7,771 nucleotides of DNA, taken from assembly GCA_025929005.1 (NCBI GenBank), contig JAICND010000055.1:1-7771 (forward strand), read 5' to 3'. The position numbers and the translations under genes are program-made. Source of the stretch: Acidimicrobiia bacterium (GTDB lineage: Bacteria > Actinomycetota > Acidimicrobiia > Spongiisociales > ZC4RG35). The notes under the pieces are model-generated. The model was not told the origin of the DNA, ran no database searches, and was given only the letters and a program-made list of their open reading frames with translations. Shown here in pieces: positions 1-5,552 of the stretch (its first letter is position 1; each line of letters starts with the position of its first letter).

Positions 1-2
1 AG

Positions 3-1064
3 GCGGTTCCCCCCGAGGAGATCGACCGCGACCTCTTCGATCGCACCCATCCACCGCATTTGCACAACTGGACCCGGCTGATCAGGGGATCCTTCATTGA
101 TCTGGAGCCTCCCCAGCACACTCGTATCAGACGGCTGGTGCAGGGAGCCTTCACGAGACGCTCGGCGGAAAGCTACCGACCACAAATCGAAGTGCTGGCA
201 AGCAATCTCATGAATGTCGCGCTTGAGTCGGGCCGGATGGAGGCGATCGCTGACTACGCCACCCCCATCCCGCTGGCCATGATCGGCTCGATGCTGGCAG
301 TCCCCTCCGAAGACCACACCAGACTGGTCGCCTGGTCGCATGCCATCGTGAGGGTTTTCGACAAGCAGTGCACGCCGGCTGAGGCTGTTGCGGCCGAACA
401 GGCCGTCACCGAGTTCGCCGACTATCTCGCCGGGCACTTCTCGTTCCGTCGTGAGCACCCCGGCGACGAATTGATCGACGCCTTGATCGCCGCCCGCTTT
501 GAGGGTGATCGTCTCACTCAGGAGGAGCTGGTGGCCACCTGCATACTGGTGCTGAATGCCGGACACGAGGCAACAGTCCACGCCATCGGCAATAGCCTGC
601 TCGCCCTGGCCGGCAATCCCCAGCAGCTGGGGTGGCTGAGGGATCACCCCGAGGCCGCCGCCGGAGCGGTGGACGAACTACTTCGATACGACTCGCCCCT
701 GCAGATGTTCGAACGCTGGGTGCTCGACAATCTCACCTGGGGAGAGGGTTCCAACGGCGTCACGTTGCGGCGAGGCACCAAGGTGGGTCTCTTGTTTGGC
801 TCGGCCAACAGGGACGAGCGCGCGTTTGCGGATCCGGTCTCGCTTGACCTTTCCCGCCGCGACAACCCCTATGTGTCTTTTGGCGGGGGTATCCACCACT
901 GCGTCGGTGCTCCACTGGCCAAGATCGAGATGGAAGTCGCTCTGGTCGAGTTCGCCCGTCGTGTGCAGGACTTCACCATTCCCGAGGAGCTGGAAAGGGT
1001 GCCGTCCCTGGTGTTCCGGGGTGTGAAAACCCTGGAGATGGAAATCAGCCCGACGGCGGGGTAG
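3..1064 (+). CDS. Cytochrome P450, 5'-truncated by the window edge
   Basis: A heme monooxygenase of the soluble bacterial type; the substrate cannot be told. The reading frame is open from the first bases of the window, so the gene starts upstream; an in-frame TTG at position 60 is not a credible start because coding similarity continues before it. About 353 residues are visible against roughly 400 usual for the family, so some 50 N-terminal residues are missing. Seen in order: the C-helix region with PPQHTRIRRLV; the I-helix motif AGHEAT (558-575); the K-helix ExxR as ELLR (675-686); and the heme-binding loop FGGGIHHCVGAPLA, whose proximal cysteine codon is 900-902. The I-helix has Ala where most P450s have the oxygen-activating Thr. 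There is no membrane anchor in the visible part and no ferredoxin or reductase gene beside it. Its 3' end overlaps the convergent zinc-ribbon gene by 20 bp. The family is certain, the subfamily unknown. Confidence 0.95.
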   Translation, partial: AVPPEEIDRDLFDRTHPPHLHNWTRLIRGSFIDLEPPQHTRIRRLVQGAFTRRSAESYRPQIEVLASNLMNVALESGRMEAIADYATPIPLAMIGSMLAVPSEDHTRLVAWSHAIVRVFDKQCTPAEAVAAEQAVTEFADYLAGHFSFRREHPGDELIDALIAARFEGDRLTQEELVATCILVLNAGHEATVHAIGNSLLALAGNPQQLGWLRDHPEAAAGAVDELLRYDSPLQMFERWVLDNLTWGEGSNGVTLRRGTKVGLLFGSANRDERAFADPVSLDLSRRDNPYVSFGGGIHHCVGAPLAKIEMEVALVEFARRVQDFTIPEELERVPSLVFRGVKTLEMEISPTAG

Positions 1065-1998
1065 TGGTCGTCTGGTCGGGTGCGGCGGTGTCTACGAACC
1101 GGTAACCGATGATGGTGATCTCAGTAATGGCCAGTTCGTCGAAGGGTTCGAAATCGTTCACGACCTCGGCCGCGTATTCGCTGGTGATGATGATCTTGAC
1201 CCAGTTCGACCGGATCGTCGCGAAGCCAACTTGCTGTGGCACTGGTCCCGGCTCATCCTGGAGTTCGAAAGGAAAAGGAACCGGGTTCCCTTCGGCTTCA
1301 ATCCTGAGACCCTTGGCCCGATAGTTCCGGCGGAAGCGATCCGGATCGGCGATGTTGGTCCAGTCGATCCGCTGCACGACCATCGGCTCGGCGAACTCGA
1401 GATAGATCTCTACGGTTTTGGAATTGGCGGGCAATTCGTTCCAGTTGATTTGAAACTCATCGTCGGTCTCGTCGATGAGATTGCTACACCCGAAAGCACC
1501 CTCCAACCCTGGCGGTGTACAGGTTGCCTGGATGATTTCGATCACTCCCGGCACTTCGACCACTCCTGTGGTCGAGGTGGTGTCGCCGGTCAAGGTAGTC
1601 GTGGATCCTCCACTGTCATCGCTGAAGAGATTGATGAGGAGGGCGGCCAGGATCACCACCCCGAGAAGACCGGAGAGGGCGACAACCGCCCGCACCCCGG
1701 CGGTGGCTTGAACCGCCGGCCGCGGCGCAGCCGGGAGGGGTCCCTGGCGCAGGCGGGCTCCGCATTCCTCGCAATGACGATTGTTGGGTGGGTTAGTGGC
1801 ACCACATGAAGGGCAGATCAAGGGTTCGCCCGTCCTAGTAATCGTCGGGACGGGTCGATCTTCTAGATCGAACTCCTCAAATTCGTCGCTGTTGCGACCG
1901 CGCTCGGTGGTCAAAGGGTCGATCCAACTCCCACAGGTAGGGCAGAACTCCTCGTCGACCACGGTGGCCCCGCAATTAGTGCAAACATGTCGTGCCAT
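1045..1998 (-). CDS. Membrane protein with two zinc ribbons and a discoidin-like C-terminal domain
   Basis: A 317-residue protein of unknown function. Two C4 zinc ribbons stand at the N terminus: C6, C9, C19, C22 and C62, C65, C76, C79, joined by an acidic linker (38-47). An arginine- and proline-containing segment (82-103) leads into one transmembrane helix (about 102-124); the positive charges before it place the ribbons in the cytoplasm and the rest outside. A Gly/Ser/Thr-rich stalk (129-145) follows, then a region with two cysteines (C160, C171) that could form a disulfide, then a probable beta-sandwich (about 175-302). Its pattern, with EIYLEFAEP, the RNYRAKGLRIE stretch, NWVKIIITSEY and LAITEITIIG near the end, recalls discoidin or NADase-type glycan-binding domains found in zinc-ribbon actinobacterial proteins; this match is from memory and tentative. 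The ATG at 1998 is chosen because the first ribbon begins right after it; the frame stays open further upstream only as an antisense shadow of radA. No Shine-Dalgarno is visible. Confidence 0.85.
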   Translation of the reverse strand: MARHVCTNCGATVVDEEFCPTCGSWIDPLTTERGRNSDEFEEFDLEDRPVPTITRTGEPLICPSCGATNPPNNRHCEECGARLRQGPLPAAPRPAVQATAGVRAVVALSGLLGVVILAALLINLFSDDSGGSTTTLTGDTTSTTGVVEVPGVIEIIQATCTPPGLEGAFGCSNLIDETDDEFQINWNELPANSKTVEIYLEFAEPMVVQRIDWTNIADPDRFRRNYRAKGLRIEAEGNPVPFPFELQDEPGPVPQQVGFATIRSNWVKIIITSEYAAEVVNDFEPFDELAITEITIIGYRFVDTAAPDQTTTTPPSG

Positions 1999-2022
1999 CC
2001 GGGCCGTTATTGTGCCACGACG
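1999..2022. promoter_or_regulatory. Divergent 24-bp intergenic region with back-to-back -10-like elements
   Basis: Only 24 bp separate the ATG of the zinc-ribbon gene (minus strand, 1998) from the ATG of the small membrane ORF (plus strand, 2023). The same few bases read as TATTGT on the plus strand (2008-2013) and CACAAT on the minus strand (2014-2009), each matching the -10 consensus at four of six positions and lying 9-10 bases before its start codon. If both are used, the two transcripts would be almost leaderless and each promoter would extend into the other gene. Neither side shows a good -35 element or a ribosome binding site, so this is an inference from spacing. Confidence 0.35.
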
Positions 2023-2139
2023 ATGAACTATGCGGCGATCAAGGCCGCCGAGCAGTGGACTTTGGGGTCGGTGGCCATGGCGCTGTTGCTGGTCATGTTG
2101 ATCGTGCTCTGGTATTTCCGCTCTTGGCGTCGGCGTTAA
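2023..2139 (+). CDS. Small single-helix membrane protein, 38 residues
   Basis: A short ORF, ATG to TAA, of 38 codons that encodes a plausible small membrane protein. Residues 1-12 (MNYAAIKAAEQW) form a short polar start, residues 13-32 are an unbroken hydrophobic helix rich in Leu, Val, Met and Ala ending in the aromatic LWYF, and the last six residues are RSWRRR. The charge pattern predicts N terminus outside and C terminus in the cytoplasm. It fills most of the gap between the divergent zinc-ribbon gene and radA, ending 60 bp before the radA start. There is no Shine-Dalgarno sequence, but most genes here lack one. I do not recognise a family. The clean helix-plus-basic-tail pattern and fit to the gap argue that it is real; shortness and lack of homology data argue for caution. 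Confidence 0.55.
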   Translation: MNYAAIKAAEQWTLGSVAMALLLVMLIVLWYFRSWRRR

Positions 2140-2164
2140 TGCTGACGCGCGCAACTTGATGCAG

Positions 2165-2199
2165 CTGTTTTCGTCCCTGGCAGTCAATACATTGACGAT
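2165..2199 (+). promoter_or_regulatory. Putative radA promoter and operator-like palindrome
   Basis: The sequence just before radA carries TACATT (2188-2193), a TAnnnT-type -10 element whose expected transcription start falls at or next to the GTG at 2200, which would make the radA mRNA leaderless; no Shine-Dalgarno is present. The -10 lies inside a perfect inverted repeat, GTCAAT-AC-ATTGAC (2183-2196). Eight bases before the -10 is TCGTCCCTG (2171-2179), which agrees at six of nine positions with the RecA-NDp/PafBC box TTGTCRGTG and has exactly the N8 spacing of that promoter class. The palindrome is directly seen; promoter activity and any damage regulation are inferred. Confidence 0.4.
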
Positions 2200-3483
2200 G
2201 TGAGTTATCGCTGCTCCTCCTGTGGCTACCGGTCGGTCAAGTGGATGGGGTTTTGTCCGCAATGCCGGATCGAGGAGGCATTGGTTGAAACCCGCGATCG
2301 CCCCGGTGGTCTTACCCCCGAACCAGTGGCCCTGACCAAGATCGGCGACGGGATCGACCTGCGCAGGCTGACCGGTATCGGTGAGCTCGACAGGGTTCTC
2401 GGCGGAGGGCTGGTGGCGGGTTCGACGATTCTCATCGGAGGCGAGCCCGGGGTAGGCAAGTCGACGCTGCTGTTGCAGGTGGCGGGAGCTCTGGCTGCCA
2501 ATGGTGGCAAGGTGTTGATCGGCACCGCCGAGGAGTCGGCTCAGCAGCTCGGTATGCGAGCGGAACGTCTGGGCGTGCGCCATGAGGACGTGCTGGTCTT
2601 GGCCGAGGATGACCTCGACCTCATCCTTGCTGCCGCCGAGAACGTGCGCCCCGATCTGCTGGTCATCGATTCGATCCAGACCGTCCGGCTGTCATCTGCC
2701 GAGGGCGCGGCCGGTGGTCCAACTCAGGTACGCGAGGGGGCGGCGAGGCTATTGCGGTTTGCTAAGGAGCAGCAGGTGGCCACCGTGCTGGTGGGTCACG
2801 TCACCAAAGATGGCCTCATCGCCGGGCCCAAACTCGTCGAGCACATGGTCGATGTGGTGTTGTCGCTGGAGGGCGACCCCGACCATGGTCTTCGAGCCCT
2901 CCGTTCACTCAAGAACCGATTCGGGGCCACCCATGTCGTCGGCATGTTTGATATGCGAGGCGAGGGTCTCGCTGAGGTTAAAGACCCGTCCCGGGTCTTC
3001 CTGGCCGGCTGGCAACACAACGTCGCTGGCACCGTGGTCTTCCCGGCCGTCGAAGGCCGCCGCTCGATCCTGGTGGAGGTACAGGCCCTGGCAGTCATCA
3101 GCACCCTCCCGCAGCCACGCCGATCGGTGCGGGGAGTGGAGCCCAGCCGGGTCCACCAGATGCTGGCGGTGCTAAATCGTCATGCGGAAATGAGGACCGA
3201 CAACCTCGACATTTATGTCAACGTCGTCGGTGGATGGCGCATCGAAGAACCGGCCTCGGATCTAGCGGTGGCAGTGGCCCTGGCGTCATCGATTACCGGT
3301 GAGCCGCTCGGATCGACCGCTGCCTGGGGGGAGGTCGGTCTGGCGGGGGAGATACGGCCGGTGCCGTTTGACCTCCGACGCCGGGAAGAGGTCGAAAGAG
3401 TCGGTATCAAACGTCTGATTACGGCGTCCAAGGACGGGAATCGCGACCTGGCAACCGCGCTGCTCGGGCTTGGTCTGAGGTGA
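2200..3483 (+). CDS. radA: DNA repair protein RadA (Sms)
   Basis: A RecA-like ATPase that processes branched recombination intermediates and drives strand exchange on DNA. The 427-residue protein has every family landmark in order: an N-terminal C4 zinc finger (C5, C8, C19, C22), Walker A GEPGVGKST (81-89), Walker B LLVID (153-157), the RadA-specific KNRFG motif (238-242) and a C-terminal Lon-like domain with GGWRIEEPASDLAVA (344-358), in which the Lon protease serine is not conserved, as is normal for RadA. It is slightly shorter than the usual ~450-460 residues, and the stretch after the fourth cysteine (RIEEALVE) lacks the common W-x-T. The GTG start at 2200 puts the zinc finger at residue 5. 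disA follows after 16 bp. This pairing is conserved in actinobacteria and Firmicutes, and mycobacterial RadA is reported to bind DisA and lower its activity. Confidence 0.97.
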   Translation: MSYRCSSCGYRSVKWMGFCPQCRIEEALVETRDRPGGLTPEPVALTKIGDGIDLRRLTGIGELDRVLGGGLVAGSTILIGGEPGVGKSTLLLQVAGALAANGGKVLIGTAEESAQQLGMRAERLGVRHEDVLVLAEDDLDLILAAAENVRPDLLVIDSIQTVRLSSAEGAAGGPTQVREGAARLLRFAKEQQVATVLVGHVTKDGLIAGPKLVEHMVDVVLSLEGDPDHGLRALRSLKNRFGATHVVGMFDMRGEGLAEVKDPSRVFLAGWQHNVAGTVVFPAVEGRRSILVEVQALAVISTLPQPRRSVRGVEPSRVHQMLAVLNRHAEMRTDNLDIYVNVVGGWRIEEPASDLAVAVALASSITGEPLGSTAAWGEVGLAGEIRPVPFDLRRREEVERVGIKRLITASKDGNRDLATALLGLGLR

Positions 3484-3499
3484 TAGCCTCGGCGAGAAC

Positions 3500-4564
3500 G
3501 TGCCTTCTGCTGACTCCAGTCTCTTAGACCTGCTCGCCCGGGTGGCGCCAGGGACCCCTCTTCGTAAGGCCATCGAAAGGATCATCCAACAGGGAAGCGG
3601 CGCACTGCTCGTGCTCGGCTACGACCCCGCGGTTGAGGCGATCTCCTCGGGGGGCTTCCGCCTTGAGTCCGTTGCTTTCAGCGCCCCCCGTATGGCGGAA
3701 CTTGCCAAGATGGACGGTGGGATCGTGATGGATGACGACTGGGATCGCATCCTCGCCGCCAACGTGCACTTCCTCCCTGACTCTGACATTCCCACCGAGG
3801 AGACTGGATCGCGGCATCGCACGGCGGAACGGTTGGCGGTTCAGACCGGCAAGCCGGTAGTCGCGATCAGCGAGGGCCGGCACCTCGCCACTCTCTTCCA
3901 CGAGGGTCACAAGATCGAATTAGGTCGGCCCAACGTGCTGGCGGCCCGCGCCAACCAGGACCTGCAAACCCTGGAAAGAGTCCGCCGCCGACTCGATGCA
4001 GCTGACGAGCGCCTTACCAACCTCGAAGTGATCGGGCTGGCCACATATCGCGCCGTTGTTGGAGTTATCCAACAGGCTGAGCTGGTGAGACGGATCGGGC
4101 GCCAGATCGAACATCAGACGGTAACCCTGGGCGGAGAGGCCAGGCTGATTCGTGTGCAGCTGTCCGAGCTGATGCGGGGCGTGGAGAACCTGTTGGCAGC
4201 AACGATGGGTGATTACGTGCGCAGGACCACGGCGCAGCAGTCCGAGAGCCTGGAGGCGCTGGCTCAGATCGACGATCACGACCTCGACGACATGGCCATG
4301 GTTGCAAAGGTGATCGGCTTCCCAGATCTGGATGATCCGGTTCAACCTCTCGGGATCCGGGTCCTCTCCAAGGTGGGTCGGATCCCCGAGGCGGTGAGGG
4401 ACGTGATCCTGGTCCACTTCCCAACCTTTGAGGCCATGTTGACCGCCACCCCCGCCGAACTGGAGGAGGTTGAGGGAATCGGCTCGACCCGGGCCGCTCT
4501 CCTGCGGCGGCATTTCGACCGGTTGCGGGCTGCGGCGGCGGCCTGGGAGCCCGATCCCGACTGA
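3500..4564 (+). CDS. disA: DNA integrity scanning diadenylate cyclase DisA
   Basis: It condenses two ATP into cyclic di-AMP and slows on branched DNA, linking DNA integrity to second-messenger level. The 354-residue length and three-part build are typical: an N-terminal DAC domain (about 8-140) with GALLVLG (34-40), the catalytic DGx loop at 72-74 and ETGSRHRTAER (101-111) holding the RHR triplet (105-107); a helical linker (about 150-270); and a C-terminal helix-hairpin-helix DNA-binding domain with EVEGIGSTRAALL (323-335). The catalytic loop reads MDGG instead of the usual MDGA; the catalytic Asp72 is kept. The start is GTG at 3500, 16 bp after the radA stop, with no clear Shine-Dalgarno at a normal distance. 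An in-frame start further in would cut the DAC domain. Probably co-transcribed with radA. Confidence 0.97.
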   Translation: MPSADSSLLDLLARVAPGTPLRKAIERIIQQGSGALLVLGYDPAVEAISSGGFRLESVAFSAPRMAELAKMDGGIVMDDDWDRILAANVHFLPDSDIPTEETGSRHRTAERLAVQTGKPVVAISEGRHLATLFHEGHKIELGRPNVLAARANQDLQTLERVRRRLDAADERLTNLEVIGLATYRAVVGVIQQAELVRRIGRQIEHQTVTLGGEARLIRVQLSELMRGVENLLAATMGDYVRRTTAQQSESLEALAQIDDHDLDDMAMVAKVIGFPDLDDPVQPLGIRVLSKVGRIPEAVRDVILVHFPTFEAMLTATPAELEEVEGIGSTRAALLRRHFDRLRAAAAAWEPDPD

Positions 4565-4582
4565 CGGGTACACTGACCCGTC
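4563..4582 (+). promoter_or_regulatory. Perfect inverted repeat over a putative carD -10 element
   Basis: Seven-base arms GACGGGT (4563-4569) and ACCCGTC (4576-4582) form a perfect inverted repeat around a six-base centre in the short gap between disA and carD. It includes TACACT (4569-4574), a TAnnnT -10 element preceded by GGG, ending 12 bases before the carD ATG. This could be an internal promoter with an operator, or an RNA hairpin if transcription reads through from disA. A rho-independent terminator is unlikely because no T-run follows. The element TACACTGAC matches TACATTGAC at the radA promoter at eight of nine bases. Confidence 0.4.
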
Positions 4583-4586
4583 CTCG

Positions 4587-5552
4587 ATGGCCGTCAAGAC
4601 TCAACCCAAGAAAAAAGCCGCGGCCAGAAAGGCCACTCCGGTCAAACTGCCCCGGAAGGCGACAGCCAAAGCAAAGGCTTCTTCGACGACGCCTCAGAAG
4701 AAGGCTCCCGCCAAGAAGACCGCCTCCCCCACCAAGGCCAAGTCCCCCGGCAAGCAGGTGTCGGCCAAGCCTGCGCCGAAGGTGGCCGCTAAGAAGGCGC
4801 CGCCCAAAGCTGCGAAGGCGCCCCCCAAAGCCGCCAAGGCCCCTCCCAAAGCCGTCGATAAGACGGTCAAGCCAGCCACCAAGAAAGCTTCGCCGACCAA
4901 GGCCAAACCAGCCGCCAAGCCCGCAAAGGCTTCAACTGCTACGAGGGGAACCTCCACCAAAGCACCCGCAGTCAAAACGCCTTCACCGGCGGTCGATGGC
5001 AATCGCGACGCTTCGCCTGCTCCCGTTAAGCGAGCTCCCGTTTCGTCGAAGTACGGGGTTGGAGACAAGGTCGTCCACCCTCAGCATGGCGCTGCCACGA
5101 TTGCCAAACGGTTGAAGAGGGAATTCGCCGGAGAGATCCGCGATTACTTCGTGCTCGACATCGCCACCGAGTCGCTGACCGTGATGGTGCCGGTGGACAA
5201 GATCGATAGCGTGGTGCGTTCGGTGATCTCGAAGACACAGTCGCGCCATGTCCTCAATTCTCTCCGAGAGGAACCTCAGGAGGCAGGCGCCAACTGGAGC
5301 CGCTGGTACAAGGTCCTCACCGAGAAGATGTACTCGGGTGACATCAACCAGGTGGCAGAGGTCGTTCGCGACCTCACCTTCGCCCAGCAAACCAAAGGGA
5401 TCTCGCCCGCTCTCAAGAGAATGTTGTCCAAGGCTCGAATGACGCTGATCTCTGAACTCTCTTTCAGCCTCGAGGTAGACGAAGAGGAGGCCACGCGTCG
5501 TCTTGACAAGGCGCTTCCCCGGATAGACGAACCAATTCTGCCCCCGGCATGA
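4587..5552 (+). CDS. carD: CarD/CdnL-family RNA polymerase-binding regulator with a long histone-H1-like N-terminal tail
   Basis: CarD binds the RNA polymerase beta subunit and the upstream edge of the bubble to stabilise open complexes. The 321-residue protein has two parts. Residues about 156-312 are a full mycobacterial-type CarD: the RNA polymerase-interaction module opens with YGVGDKVVHPQHGAA (156-170), and the helical DNA-binding module contains ANWSRWYK (235-242), whose Trp237 matches the minor-groove wedge tryptophan of M. tuberculosis CarD, followed by GDINQVAEVVRDL and KRMLSKAR. Residues 1-154 are an added low-complexity tail of mainly Lys, Ala and Pro, with about 36 lysines, three tandem KAPPKAA heptads (70-90) and S/T-P-x-K motifs at 17, 35, 47, 53 and 102. 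Mycobacterial CarD has ~162 residues and no such tail. The ATG at 4587 is preferred; the frame extends to 4470 but only inside disA. No Shine-Dalgarno is present. It overlaps ispF by 4 bp. Confidence 0.93.
   Translation: MAVKTQPKKKAAARKATPVKLPRKATAKAKASSTTPQKKAPAKKTASPTKAKSPGKQVSAKPAPKVAAKKAPPKAAKAPPKAAKAPPKAVDKTVKPATKKASPTKAKPAAKPAKASTATRGTSTKAPAVKTPSPAVDGNRDASPAPVKRAPVSSKYGVGDKVVHPQHGAATIAKRLKREFAGEIRDYFVLDIATESLTVMVPVDKIDSVVRSVISKTQSRHVLNSLREEPQEAGANWSRWYKVLTEKMYSGDINQVAEVVRDLTFAQQTKGISPALKRMLSKARMTLISELSFSLEVDEEEATRRLDKALPRIDEPILPPA
4794..4856 (+). repeat. Three tandem 21-bp coding repeats (KAPPKAA) in carD
   Basis: Three consecutive 21-bp units encode KAPPKAA, KAPPKAA and KAPPKAV (carD residues 70-90). 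The units differ mostly at third codon positions (for example GCG CCG versus GCC CCT), so the heptad is kept at protein level while the DNA has drifted, which suggests selection for the basic repeat rather than a recent slippage event. Confidence 0.8.

Noticed and set aside
1231..1809. Plus-strand open frame of 192 codons
   Set aside because: It is antisense to the zinc-ribbon gene, whose cysteine spacing, helix and domain pattern are clearly coding; the product shows no recognisable motif.
1999..2583. In-frame N-terminal extension of the minus-strand zinc-ribbon gene, up to 195 more residues
   Set aside because: It lies antisense to the small ORF and the radA zinc-finger and Walker A region, has no domain pattern, and the first zinc ribbon begins directly after the ATG at 1998.
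4563..4582. Inverted repeat as a rho-independent terminator of disA
   Set aside because: No T-run follows the second arm, and the repeat covers a plausible -10 element instead.
4470..4586. Longer carD start 39 codons upstream
   Set aside because: The extension overlaps the helix-hairpin-helix end of disA in another frame, and the lysine-rich tail begins at the ATG at 4587.
3920..4597. Minus-strand open frame of 225 codons opposite disA
   Set aside because: disA has full family motifs on the plus strand; long antisense frames are expected in GC-rich codon-biased genes.
4794..4856. Tandem 21-bp repeats as a CRISPR or regulatory array
   Set aside because: There are no spacers, the unit is a multiple of three and it encodes a repeated heptad within an open frame.
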